DNA of 64,000 bases from positions 248,001 to 312,000 of the forward strand of contig JAEUSU010000008.1 in assembly GCA_016788635.1 (NCBI GenBank). Direction: 5' to 3'. This stretch comes from Flavobacteriales bacterium. GTDB taxonomy: Bacteria; Bacteroidota; Bacteroidia; Flavobacteriales_F; PHOS-HE28. The notes beneath the pieces were generated by a model. The model saw only the letters and a program-made list of their open reading frames with translations. It ran no database searches and was not told the DNA's origin. Shown here in pieces: positions 41,924-49,932 of this stretch (within the stretch, counting starts at the first letter, position 1; every line of letters starts with the position of its first letter). The translations under genes and the position numbers were made by a program.

Positions 41924-44413
41924 TCACGCCTTCTCCAAGCGCAAGGTCATTTTCCGGATCCGGTCCTCCAGCTGCTCGCTCGTCAGCTTCTCGCGCAGCC
42001 GGTCCACCAAGATGGGGAAGGCGAAGGGCGTGAAGCGGCCGGGATCCTTCAGCACCTTGCGCTGGCGGCCGATACGCTCCAGGGCCTCGCGCATGCGCGG
42101 CAGTTCCATCTGCACATCGAAGGCCTCGTCGTAGGCCTGGCGTAGCAGCAGGTGCTCGGGCTCATGCTCCCGGAACACATCGAAGAAGAGGCCGCTGTTG
42201 GCCCGCATGTGCCGCTCCTTCAACGGACGCCCGGGCATGCCCTTGAACACCAGCCCCGCGATGCTGGCGATGTCGCGGAACTTGCGGCGCGCCATTTCGG
42301 TGGCGTTGAGGCTGCGCTGCAGGTCGCTCAGCAGGTCCTGCGGACTGAACAGGTCGTTGTCCAGCGCCTCCTCGATGGGGATGGGCTGGTCGCTGAGCAG
42401 CTCGAAGCCGTAGTCGTTCATGGCGATGCTGAAGGTGATGGGCTTCAGCAGGCTCATGCGGAAAGCGAGGAGCGAGCCCATGGCCTCGTGCACCAACCGC
42501 CCCTCGAAGGGGTAGATCACCACGTGGTGGCCCTCGCGGCTCTCGAAGCGCTCGATGAGCAGTTCGTCCTCCGTGGGTACGATGCTCGTTTCGCGCTGCC
42601 GCGCCAGGATCGGCTGCACGGCGTTCATCTCCTCATTGCGTTCCGGCGTTGTGAGCTGGGCGCGCAGCACCTTGGCCATGTAGCTGGTCAGCGGCATGCG
42701 CCCGCCCTGCCAGCTGGGGATCTTACCCTTCTGTTCGCGGCTCTTGCGCACCTGCGCCACCAGCCCCTGCACGCGCACGAACTCCAGGCTGCGCCCAGCG
42801 AACCAGAACACGTCGCCCGGCTTCAGCTGGTTGATGAACCATTCCTCCACCGTGCCGATGCGCCCGCCGCCAATCAGCTTCACGGCGTAGCTCTCGCTGC
42901 CCACGATGGTGCCGATGCTCAACTTGTGCCGCAGCGCCACGCGCCGGTCGTGCACGCGGATCATGCCGTCCGGGTCCACCACGGCCTTGCGGAACTCATC
43001 GTAGGCGGTGAGGCTCTTGCCGCCGGTGGTGATGAAGGTGAGCAGCCAGTCCCACTCTTCGGGCGTGATGTCCTTGAAGCACCAGGTGGTGCGCACCTCG
43101 TCGTAGAGCGCGGCAGGGGAGAAGCCGTCGCTCACGGCCAGCGTCACCAAGTATTGCGCCAGCACGTCGAAGCAGCGGAACAGCGGCTGACGCGCCTCGA
43201 TACTGCCTTCCTCGGCGGCATGACGCAGCGCGGCGGCCTCCACCAGTTCCAGCGCATGGGTGGGCAGGAACCAGATGCGGCTCACGGCATCGGGGCGGTG
43301 GCCGCTGCGCCCGGCGCGTTGCACGAAACGCGCAACTCCTTTCGGCCCGCCGATCTGCACCACGCTCTCCACCGGACGGAAGTCCACGCCCAGGTCGAGG
43401 CTGCTGGTACACACCACAGCCTTTAGTCGTCCTTCGTCCAGCGCTTTCTCCACCCACTCGCGCACGTCACGGTCCAGGCTGCCGTGGTGCAGCGCGATGG
43501 TTCCCGCCAACTCCGGCGCGCTATCCAGCAGGTGGTGGTACCAGATCTCGCTCTGCGCGCGGGTGTTGGTGAAGATCAACGTGCTGGTGCTCTCTTCGAT
43601 GATGGGCAGCAGTCGGTGCGCCAGCTTCAACCCCAGATGTCCCGCCCACGGGTAGCGCTCCACCTCCTCGGGGATGATGCTGCGGACCTCGATGGGCTTC
43701 TTGATGGTGGATCGCACCAATACCGGCGCAGGTCGTCCCGCACCGTTCGGTCGACCCGGTGGGTCGACGCTACGGGTGCGGTCCACGGGCGCGGAGCCGT
43801 GCAGCACCGTCATCGCCTCTTCCAGGTTCCCTATCGTCGCGCTGATGCCCCAGATGCCCAGATCGGGGCGCAGGGCCTTCAGCCGGCTCAGGGCCAGCTC
43901 CACCTGCACCCCGCGCTTGCTGCCCAGCAGCTCGTGCCACTCGTCGGCGATGAACCAATCGAGGTGCTTGAATAACTCCGCGTAGCCCTTGGTGGCCAGC
44001 AGCACATGCAGGCTCTCGGGCGTGGTCACGAGCAGCTGCGGCAGCGCCTTCTTCTGCGCCGCGCGCTCCTTCGCGCTCGTGTCGCCGGTGCGGACGCCCA
44101 CGGTCCAGTTCAGCCCCAGGCCATCACACATCCGCTGGGCGCTCTCGGCGATCTCGCCGGCCAGGGCGCGCAGGGGTGTGATCCAGATCGCTTTCAAGCC
44201 ACGGTTGTCACTCCGGCCCTGAGCCGGAGTCGCGAGAAGTGCATGGTTCACCACACCGCCCCATACCGCGTAGGTCTTGCCGGTGCCCGTGGGTGCGTTC
44301 AGCAATCCGCTGTGCCCTTCGGCCATGTGCGCCCACACTTCGCGCTGAAAGGGTTGCGCGGTCCAGTCTTGGGCGGAGAACCAGGCATCTAGCTGTGGCG
44401 CCGGAACCTTCAT
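41924..44413 (-). CDS. Ligase-associated DEXH-box helicase (Lhr-type)
   Basis: 829-residue superfamily 2 helicase. Motif I NAPTGTGKTYAVWG, motif II DEWHEL, motif III ISATIGNLEE, motif IV region STLIFTNTRAQSEIW, and motif VI FVQRAGRSGHRPD. These are followed by the Lhr winged-helix region and a C-terminal domain. It belongs to the ligase-associated DNA repair set. It overlaps the ligase start by 4 bases. Two in-frame palindromic sequences interrupt otherwise conserved stretches: one encodes TRSVDPPGRP (43749-43779) and one encodes TPAQGRSDN (44210-44230), so the protein carries small loop insertions. Confidence 0.94.
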   Translation of the reverse strand: MKVPAPQLDAWFSAQDWTAQPFQREVWAHMAEGHSGLLNAPTGTGKTYAVWGGVVNHALLATPAQGRSDNRGLKAIWITPLRALAGEIAESAQRMCDGLGLNWTVGVRTGDTSAKERAAQKKALPQLLVTTPESLHVLLATKGYAELFKHLDWFIADEWHELLGSKRGVQVELALSRLKALRPDLGIWGISATIGNLEEAMTVLHGSAPVDRTRSVDPPGRPNGAGRPAPVLVRSTIKKPIEVRSIIPEEVERYPWAGHLGLKLAHRLLPIIEESTSTLIFTNTRAQSEIWYHHLLDSAPELAGTIALHHGSLDRDVREWVEKALDEGRLKAVVCTSSLDLGVDFRPVESVVQIGGPKGVARFVQRAGRSGHRPDAVSRIWFLPTHALELVEAAALRHAAEEGSIEARQPLFRCFDVLAQYLVTLAVSDGFSPAALYDEVRTTWCFKDITPEEWDWLLTFITTGGKSLTAYDEFRKAVVDPDGMIRVHDRRVALRHKLSIGTIVGSESYAVKLIGGGRIGTVEEWFINQLKPGDVFWFAGRSLEFVRVQGLVAQVRKSREQKGKIPSWQGGRMPLTSYMAKVLRAQLTTPERNEEMNAVQPILARQRETSIVPTEDELLIERFESREGHHVVIYPFEGRLVHEAMGSLLAFRMSLLKPITFSIAMNDYGFELLSDQPIPIEEALDNDLFSPQDLLSDLQRSLNATEMARRKFRDIASIAGLVFKGMPGRPLKERHMRANSGLFFDVFREHEPEHLLLRQAYDEAFDVQMELPRMREALERIGRQRKVLKDPGRFTPFAFPILVDRLREKLTSEQLEDRIRKMTLRLEKA
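43749..43779 (-). repeat. 31-bp palindrome-containing element, copy A (inside the helicase gene)
   Basis: Identical over 31 bases to 46036-46066. The core is an inverted repeat GTCGACCC/GGGTCGAC with a 3-base centre, followed by GCTACGGGTGC on the plus strand. Read on the minus strand in frame it gives TRSVDPPGRP. Confidence 0.9.
44210..44230 (-). repeat. Palindrome ACTCCGGC-N5-GCCGGAGT inside the helicase gene
   Basis: A perfect 8-bp inverted repeat with a 5-base centre. It lies where the helicase, shortly after motif I, has an extra TPAQGRSDN segment. Only one copy in the window. Confidence 0.55.
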
Positions 44414-46020
44414 CGGATCATCGACTTCAGATCATCCAGCGTATTCGCATCCTCGGCCTTCTTGTCCTTTCGCCATCGCGCGATGCGCGGGAACCGCACG
44501 GCCACGCCGCTCTTGTGGCGCGTGCTGGCGCTGATGCCCTCGAAGGCGATCTCGAAGACCAGCTCAGCCTTCACCTGCCGCACCGGCCCGAATCGCTCCA
44601 GCGTGTTCTTTTTCACGAAGGCGTCCACCTCCTTCATCTCGGCATCGGTGAGGCCGCTGTATGCTTTCGCGAAGGTGACCAGCTCGCCGTTGTGCCACAG
44701 CCCGAAGGTGTGGTCGGTGTACAGGTCGGCGCGGCGGCCATGGCCCTGCATGCTGAAGGTGAGCACGGCATCGATGCGCAGCGGGTCCACCTTCCACTTC
44801 CACCAGTCGCCGCGGCGGCGGCCCACCTCGTAGGTGCTGTTCAGGCGCTTCAGCATGAGGCCCTCGATGCTGCTGCTGCGCGCGTGCTCGCGGTGCGCCA
44901 CGATCTCCTCCCACGTGCGGAAGGGCAGGGTGGGCGAGAGGGCCAGTGCGGGATGCCGTGCCGCCGCCACCAGCGCTTCCAGACGTTGGCGCCGTTCGCT
45001 CAGGGGGCGCTGGCGGATGTCCTCGCCCTCGTGCTCCATCACGTCGTAGGCCATGAAGATCACCGGCACGTCGGCCAGCAGTTTTTTGCCCACGCTCTTG
45101 CGGCCGATGCGCTTCTGCAGCTCGGCGAAGGGCAGCGCCGCGTCGTCCTTCCAGGCGAGGATCTCACCATCGAGCACGGTGCCATTCGGCAGGGCGTCGC
45201 GCAGCGCGGCGAGTTCGGGGTACTTGTCGGTGACCAGCTCCTCGCCACGGCTCCACAGAAAGCGCTGACCGCCGCGCATGATCACTTGCCCGCGGATGCC
45301 GTCCCACTTATGCTCGGCCTGCCATTCGCGCGGATCACCCAAGGGTAAGAGGTCGTTCAACCCCGCGCCGGCGGCCGTGCCTTCGGGGCCTTCGATGCCA
45401 TAGGCGAGGTAGAACGGGTAGGGGCGGCTGTGGTCATCTCCCGCGTTGGCGCCGAACACGAGCTCCTCGAAGCTGCTGCCGTGGGGTGACCAGTTGCCCA
45501 TGAGGCGGTGCGCCAGCACATCGTCGCCCACGCCGGTGGCCTTGCTCAGGCCTTTCACCATCACCTTCTGGCTCACGCCGATGCGGAACCCGCCGGTGAT
45601 GATCTTGTTGAACACGAAGAGCTCCATGCCCTCCAGCCCGGCCCACGCGGCTTTCACGCGCGTGGCCTTGTCCTCCTCAGGCAGGTCCTTCAGGTCCTCC
45701 ACGTAGCGCACCCATTCTGACAGGCGCTTCGTGATGCGCTCCTCCAGCGTGGCAATGTGCGTCACGGTCTCCGCGAAGTCGCCCACCACGTGGTAGCTGG
45801 CCTCGAAGAGCCAGTCGGGGATGCCGCTCACCTCGGCGGCCCACCGGCGCAATTGCGTGCTGGTCACGGGGCGCTTTGGCCGGCGTCCGCTCAGCAGCGC
45901 GATCACCCACAGCTTGTCGGCATCGTCCGCTTCGCGGAAATACGTGGCCAGGGCATCCACCTTGGCGGTGGTGCTGGTGGTTGCGTCCAGCTGGTCGAAC
46001 AATGCTGCTTCGCGATTCAT
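44410..46020 (-). CDS. ATP-dependent DNA ligase (ligase-associated repair operon)
   Basis: 536 residues. N-terminal helical DNA-binding domain (residues about 1-200), nucleotidyltransferase domain with the adenylated lysine in motif I EHKWDGIRGQV, motif III VLDGEILAW, motif IV SSIEGLMLKRL, motif V WWKWKVDP, and an OB-fold C-terminus ending FPRIARWRKDKK. It is an accessory ATP-type ligase, distinct from the NAD-dependent replicative LigA. It is coupled to the exonuclease (4-base overlap 46017-46020) and to the helicase (44410-44413). Confidence 0.95.
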   Translation of the reverse strand: MNREAALFDQLDATTSTTAKVDALATYFREADDADKLWVIALLSGRRPKRPVTSTQLRRWAAEVSGIPDWLFEASYHVVGDFAETVTHIATLEERITKRLSEWVRYVEDLKDLPEEDKATRVKAAWAGLEGMELFVFNKIITGGFRIGVSQKVMVKGLSKATGVGDDVLAHRLMGNWSPHGSSFEELVFGANAGDDHSRPYPFYLAYGIEGPEGTAAGAGLNDLLPLGDPREWQAEHKWDGIRGQVIMRGGQRFLWSRGEELVTDKYPELAALRDALPNGTVLDGEILAWKDDAALPFAELQKRIGRKSVGKKLLADVPVIFMAYDVMEHEGEDIRQRPLSERRQRLEALVAAARHPALALSPTLPFRTWEEIVAHREHARSSSIEGLMLKRLNSTYEVGRRRGDWWKWKVDPLRIDAVLTFSMQGHGRRADLYTDHTFGLWHNGELVTFAKAYSGLTDAEMKEVDAFVKKNTLERFGPVRQVKAELVFEIAFEGISASTRHKSGVAVRFPRIARWRKDKKAEDANTLDDLKSMIR

Positions 46021-47078
46021 TCGGCTGGTGTTGCGGGTCGACCCGGTGGGTCGACGCTACGGGTGCCCTCCTGTAAGTCGGCACCCGCTTCACCCACGAA
46101 CTCCGTCGTCTCCGCCGCCGCATCCGATCCAACGCTCCGCAGGTATTGGCTGAACAGGTCCGTATAGCCGTGTGTGGCGATCACGCGCTCGGCGCCGCTC
46201 TCCCGCACGGTGTGCAGCAGCCCGTCCCAGTCGGCGTGGTCGCTGAGGACGAAGCCTTTTTCGATGTTTGCGCGCCGCCGCCAGCCGCGCAGCTGCATCC
46301 AACCGCTCGCCATGGCGCTGCTGAAGGGCTTCATGCGGTTAGCCCACGTGGTGTCCAACGCAGAGCCTGGGGTGATCACCAGCGCGTTGCGGAAGCGCTC
46401 CTTGGGTGTGTCCTTGGTAATGTGCTCCCACCGAGGCAGCTCCAGGCCGCATTCCTGAAGAACCGTGTTCATGTTGGCCACCGCGCCATGCACCAGGATG
46501 GGACCGATGCTGCGGTCCACGCCCGTCATCACGCGCTGCGCCTTGCCCAGGCTGTAGGCGCTGATCACGGAGCATATGCCGTTGGCCGCATTGCCGCGCC
46601 ACCATGCGTTGAGCTCCGCGAAGACCTCACGTGGCTCCTTCCACCGGTAGATGGGAAGTCCGAAGGTGCATTCGGTGATGAGCGTATGGCAGCGCACCGG
46701 CTCGAACGGGGTGCTGATGCCGTCCTCCTGTCGCTTGTAGTCGCCAGTGGCCACCCACACTTCGCCTTTGTGCTCCACGTGCACTTGCGCGCTGCCGGGG
46801 ATATGCCCTGCAGGATGCAGGCTGAAGCGCACACCGTTGATGGTGATCGGCTCGCCGTATCCGACGGCTTCGATGTTCAGGTCTATGCCCATGCGTGCGT
46901 GCATCAATGCCTTGGTGACCGGGGTGGCCAGGTATTGCCGGCTTCCCCCGCGCGCATGGTCGCTGTGGGCATGGGTAACGATGGCCCGATCGACCCCGCG
47001 CCATGGGTCGATGTATACGTCAGCGTATGGGCAGTAAATGCCCTTGGGAGTGAATGTCAACAAAGTCGTCGATCCCAC
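46017..47078 (-). CDS. Ligase-associated DNA damage response exonuclease (MBL-fold)
   Basis: About 353 residues with the metallo-beta-lactamase/beta-CASP-like nuclease layout: THAHSDHARGG (HxHxDH), HPAGHIPGSAQV, VATGDYKR, SAYSLGKAQRV, VLSDHADWDG and ATHGYTDLF. The GTG at 47078 gives the usual N-terminus (TTLLTFTPKGIYCPYADVYI); the frame continues upstream to 47207 but that stretch overlaps the divergent gene. A TACCTTGT -7-like sequence lies 4 bases upstream. The C-terminus is extended by TRSVDPPGRPATPAE, of which TRSVDPPGRP comes from the 31-bp palindromic element. Confidence 0.9.
   Translation of the reverse strand: MGSTTLLTFTPKGIYCPYADVYIDPWRGVDRAIVTHAHSDHARGGSRQYLATPVTKALMHARMGIDLNIEAVGYGEPITINGVRFSLHPAGHIPGSAQVHVEHKGEVWVATGDYKRQEDGISTPFEPVRCHTLITECTFGLPIYRWKEPREVFAELNAWWRGNAANGICSVISAYSLGKAQRVMTGVDRSIGPILVHGAVANMNTVLQECGLELPRWEHITKDTPKERFRNALVITPGSALDTTWANRMKPFSSAMASGWMQLRGWRRRANIEKGFVLSDHADWDGLLHTVRESGAERVIATHGYTDLFSQYLRSVGSDAAAETTEFVGEAGADLQEGTRSVDPPGRPATPAE
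46036..46066 (-). repeat. 31-bp palindrome-containing element, copy B (3' end of the exonuclease gene)
   Basis: Second copy of the element at 43749-43779, same orientation and same reading frame. It lies 16 bases before the ligase start codon. Confidence 0.9.
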
Positions 47079-47130
47079 TTCAACAAGGTAATGGCCTTTG
47101 AGACCGCTTTCCTGCTTGCATGGTGCCACG

Positions 47131-47138
47131 TACCTTCG
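47131..47138 (+). promoter_or_regulatory. -7 box TACCTTCG of the zinc-ribbon gene
   Basis: TACCTTCG ends 4 bases before the ATG at 47143. It is divergent from the exonuclease promoter region. Confidence 0.5.
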
Positions 47139-47142
47139 GGGC

Positions 47143-47610
47143 ATGCCCGCTACCGAGGAAAAGCGATGCCTGGAGTGTGGTGAGCCCTTGCGAGGAAGGA
47201 CCGACAAGCGTTTTTGTTCAGACGGCTGCCGGAACCTGCATCACTACCGGATCAACAACGCGCCCATCAACTACGTGCGCAACGTAGTGAACGCCTTGAA
47301 GAGGAACCGCCGGGTGCTGGCTGAATTGAACAACGGACCCGAAGGGAAGACCAAGGTGCATCGGGACCGCCTGTTGGAGCACGGGTTCAACTTCATGTAC
47401 CACACGCACGTGCATCGCACGCGCATGGGCAACACGTACATCTTCTGTTTCGAGCAGGGCTATCTGGAACTCAGTGAGAACTGGTTCATGCTCGTGCGGC
47501 GGGATGAATACCTGGAGCGGTCGGGTGATAGCAGTGCCCGTAGCGGTGCCGGATCAGCTGGCCGCCCAGATGAGCAGCACGGCCATCGCGACACAGATCA
47601 GGGCGAATAG
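47143..47610 (+). CDS. Small zinc-ribbon protein of unknown function (Bacteroidota-conserved type)
   Basis: 155 residues. The N-terminus has a four-Cys metal site CLECGEPLRGRTDKRFCSDG-C (C-x2-C-x13-C-x3-C spacing), followed by helices (NNAPINYVRNVVNALKRNRR) and a conserved-looking block (FNFMYHTHVHRTRMGNTYIF). A similar layout is known to me from uncharacterised Bacteroidota proteins; nucleic-acid binding is plausible but unproven. The last 25-30 residues (SARSGAGSAGRPDEQHGHRD) are polar and low complexity, and overlap the small gene on the other strand. Confidence 0.75.
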   Translation: MPATEEKRCLECGEPLRGRTDKRFCSDGCRNLHHYRINNAPINYVRNVVNALKRNRRVLAELNNGPEGKTKVHRDRLLEHGFNFMYHTHVHRTRMGNTYIFCFEQGYLELSENWFMLVRRDEYLERSGDSSARSGAGSAGRPDEQHGHRDTDQGE

Positions 47611-47679
47611 GACCGGGCCGCCGATCTCGTTCTGTTCAGCCTCCTCGGGAAAATGACCTTCGTGGTGATGCGCGCTCAT
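47554..47679 (-). CDS. 41-residue single-pass membrane protein
   Basis: Short frame starting ATG 47679 and ending TGA 47554. It has a His/Glu-rich N-terminus (MSAHHHEGHFPEEAEQNEIG) and one clean hydrophobic helix (PVLFALICVAMAVLLIWAAS) at the C-terminus. Charge layout and helix length suit a small inner-membrane protein, but no family is recognised. It overlaps the 3' end of the zinc-ribbon gene by 57 bases on the opposite strand, where that gene encodes only a low-complexity tail. Confidence 0.5.
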   Translation of the reverse strand: MSAHHHEGHFPEEAEQNEIGGPVLFALICVAMAVLLIWAAS

Positions 47680-47737
47680 GATGTTCAGGGTTGGGCAAAT
47701 ATAATCCTGCCCAATTCCCCGCCTCGCGTGCAGGCAA

Positions 47738-47929
47738 CTAGTTCATACTGAAGGTCGGCTGCCGCAGCATCATCCGGGCGATCACGGCGCTTTCATTGCG
47801 ACGCATCCGGCTGAACACGCGTTCCACCTGTTCATCCAGTTCACGGTCGCTCAGCTTGTCCAGATCGCGATACACCGGAAGGCTGCTTTTGCACTTCAGG
47901 ATGAGCGCTATTTTATAGGAGCGTGTCAT
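47738..47929 (-). CDS. 63-residue hypothetical protein
   Basis: ATG 47929. Basic and acidic helical protein (TRSYKIALILKCKSSLPVYR, DLDKLSDRELDEQVERVFSR, ending LRQPTFSMN), no signal peptide or membrane segment. No family recognised. It stands alone between the small membrane protein gene and the tRNA-Pro terminator on the same strand. The coding call rests on start position and amino-acid composition only. Confidence 0.5.
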   Translation of the reverse strand: MTRSYKIALILKCKSSLPVYRDLDKLSDRELDEQVERVFSRMRRNESAVIARMMLRQPTFSMN

Positions 47930-48103
47930 GGTTCCGGAAAGAAGACGGACCTCGGGGGGAAAGGGATGCCTCCCAGGGGGGGCGGATCGGGGACCGGCTT
48001 GAATTCGCCATGGTCCGGTGAGGCATGGCCGGGCTATGGGGAACCGGCTTTTCGACCAGGGTGACCTCACGCGCACAAGCTGCGCCTGGCTCGCTCGGGC
48101 ATG

Positions 48104-48136
48104 AAAAAGCCCCGGTGACTCCGTCACCAGGGCTTG
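48104..48136 (-). terminator. Terminator of tRNA-Pro(CGG)
   Basis: On the minus strand the stem AAGCCCTGGTGAC/GTCACCGGGGCTT with loop GGA is followed by a T run. Confidence 0.75.
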
Positions 48137-48142
48137 GTCTGG

Positions 48143-48217
48143 TCGGGGTGAGTGGATTCGAACCACCGGCCTCTACGTCCCGAACGTAGCGCTCTAACCG
48201 GGCTGAGCTACACCCCG
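48143..48217 (-). tRNA. tRNA-Pro (anticodon CGG)
   Basis: A 75-base tRNA on the minus strand. Acceptor CGGGGTG/CACCCCG with discriminator A, anticodon arm CTACG-TTCGGGA-CGTAG (anticodon CGG), T arm with GGTTCGAATCC. Confidence 0.96.
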
Positions 48218-48266
48218 TGCATCAGCAGGGCGGCAAATATAGAAGGATGGTCCGCTGGGGGCGGGG

Positions 48267-48953
48267 TCAGGCGTCGAACTTGTAGCCCACGCCCTTGATG
48301 GTCTTGATGATGTGATCACCCAGCTTCTCGCGAAGCTTGCGGATGTGCACATCGATGGTGCGGTCACCCACGAACAGGTCCGAGCCCCAGATCTGGGCAT
48401 AGATCTCTTCACGCTTGAACACCTTGCCTGGTTTGCTCATGAGCAGCACAAGCAACTCGAATTCCTTCTTGGGCAGCTGCATCTCCACGCCATCCTGGTA
48501 CACCAACACCTTTTCGGTATCCACCCGGATGCCGTTCACTTCCATGATCGGGCTGTCGGTGCGGTCGCCGCCGGTGCGCTTCAGCATGGCCTTCACCTTG
48601 CTCACGAACACCTTGGGTTTCACCGGCTTGGTGATGTAATCGTCCGCCCCGGCCTCGAAGCCTGCGATCTGCGAGTAATCCTCACCACGCGCGGTCAGGA
48701 AGGCGATCAGCACGTTCTTCATGTCCGGCATCTGGCGCAATTGTGAACAGACCTCCACGCCATCCATTCCGGGCATCATGATGTCCAGCACGATGAGCTC
48801 AGGGTGCTCGGCCTTGGCCAGTTTCAGGGCGTCCTTGCCGTTCTGAGCGGTCAAAACATTGACGCCTTCCCGCTCCAGGTTGTACTTGAGCAGTTCCAGG
48901 ATGTCCGTCTCATCATCGACCAACAGTACCTTCTGCATGGTTTTGGCGGACAT
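48267..48953 (-). CDS. OmpR/PhoB-family response regulator
   Basis: 228 residues. Receiver domain (about 7-125) with acidic pocket VDDETD, phosphoacceptor Asp in LIVLDIMMPGMDG, conserved Thr in AFLTARGED and Lys in YITKPVKPK. A winged-helix DNA-binding domain follows (about 140-228: FELLVLLMSKPGKVFKREEI, RTIDVHIRKLREKLG, IKTIKGVGYKF). The overall pattern resembles the PhoB/RprY group of Bacteroidota. No histidine kinase gene is adjacent. Start ATG 48953; CAGCTTTG on the minus strand about 20 bases upstream is a possible -7 element. Confidence 0.93.
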   Translation of the reverse strand: MSAKTMQKVLLVDDETDILELLKYNLEREGVNVLTAQNGKDALKLAKAEHPELIVLDIMMPGMDGVEVCSQLRQMPDMKNVLIAFLTARGEDYSQIAGFEAGADDYITKPVKPKVFVSKVKAMLKRTGGDRTDSPIMEVNGIRVDTEKVLVYQDGVEMQLPKKEFELLVLLMSKPGKVFKREEIYAQIWGSDLFVGDRTIDVHIRKLREKLGDHIIKTIKGVGYKFDA

Positions 48954-49054
48954 CTGGTCGGTTTTGAAAGTGGTGCAAAGCTGAGCCTTCGCCGCTGCCC
49001 ATCATGTTAAGTCCTGCGTAAAAATAGGTTAAGCCTCCCCCGCAGCTCCCTGCT

Positions 49055-49062
49055 TACTTTCG
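49055..49062 (+). promoter_or_regulatory. -7 box TACTTTCG of tRNA-Gly
   Basis: TACTTTCG, 8 bases before the tRNA-Gly gene; one mismatch to TAnnTTTG. Confidence 0.45.
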
Positions 49063-49070
49063 CAGCGCAA

Positions 49071-49143
49071 GCGGGAGTAGCTCAGTTGGTAGAGCGTCGG
49101 CTTCCCAAGCCGTAGGTCGCGGGTTCGAGTCCCGTTTCCCGCT
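49071..49143 (+). tRNA. tRNA-Gly (anticodon CCC)
   Basis: A 73-base tRNA. Acceptor GCGGGAG/TTCCCGC (one G-T wobble) with discriminator T, anticodon loop TTCCCAA, T arm GCGGGTTCGAGTCCCGT. Confidence 0.95.
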
Positions 49144-49220
49144 CAGGTCCCCGGCAGGGGAGGTTCGCCTCAGACGGTCTCGTCGCACTTTTCAGCTCCG
49201 ATGGGTGTTCCATCCACCGC

Positions 49221-49883
49221 ATGACCGCTTTCGCTCCACTGCACTCCACCCTGATGCTCACCCTGGCCACGAGCTGTGGCCTTGATGCCACCAGCCATCC
49301 TCCGTCCGCCATGACCGATGCACCCAGCGAGACCATTGATACCACCGCCTTGCTGGACACCGCCACCTTGGGAGCCGGATGCTTCTGGTGCGTGGAAGCG
49401 GTTTTCACGGAGCTCAAGGGGGTGCGGTCCGTGACTTCAGGCTACATGGGCGGCCACGTGAAGGACCCCGACTACAAGCGGGTGTGCACCGGCACCACCG
49501 GGCACGCCGAAGTGGCACGTATCATCTATGATCCGAAGGTGATCAGCTTTGATGAGTTGCTCGAGGTGTTCTGGTTGACGCATGATCCGACCACGCTTAA
49601 CCGTCAAGGCAACGATGTGGGCACCCAGTACCGGTCGGTCATCTTCACCCATTCCCAGGAACAGATGGACAAGGCCCGGGCCTACAAGCAGAAATTGGAC
49701 GAAAGTGCCGCTTACCCCGCGCCGATCGTGACGGAGATCGTGCCTGCCGAGGTGTTCTACCCAGCGGAGAACTACCACCAGGATTACTATGCGCAGAACC
49801 CGGATCAGGGCTATTGCCGCTACGTGATCCGCCCGAAACTGGAGAAGTTCCGCAAGGTGTTCGCGGAGAAACTGGAGCGCTGA
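49221..49883 (+). CDS. msrA: Peptide-methionine (S)-S-oxide reductase MsrA, putative lipoprotein
   Basis: 220 residues. The MsrA catalytic motif GAGCFWCVEAVF is complete, with downstream family blocks GYMGGHVKDPDYKRVCTGTT, GHAEVARIIYDP, FWLTHDPTTLNRQGNDVGTQ, YRSVIF and the C-terminal YCRYVIRPKLEKF, whose Cys is a candidate resolving residue. The N-terminus LHSTLMLTLATSCGLD has a lipobox-like LATSC, so this MsrA is probably exported and anchored in the envelope, repairing oxidised methionines outside the cytoplasm. A reductant for it is not encoded nearby. Confidence 0.93.
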   Translation: MTAFAPLHSTLMLTLATSCGLDATSHPPSAMTDAPSETIDTTALLDTATLGAGCFWCVEAVFTELKGVRSVTSGYMGGHVKDPDYKRVCTGTTGHAEVARIIYDPKVISFDELLEVFWLTHDPTTLNRQGNDVGTQYRSVIFTHSQEQMDKARAYKQKLDESAAYPAPIVTEIVPAEVFYPAENYHQDYYAQNPDQGYCRYVIRPKLEKFRKVFAEKLER

Positions 49884-49932
49884 TCGGTCCGTGGCCCCTA
49901 TTTTGCCAGCGGATGGCACTCAACCATCCAAG

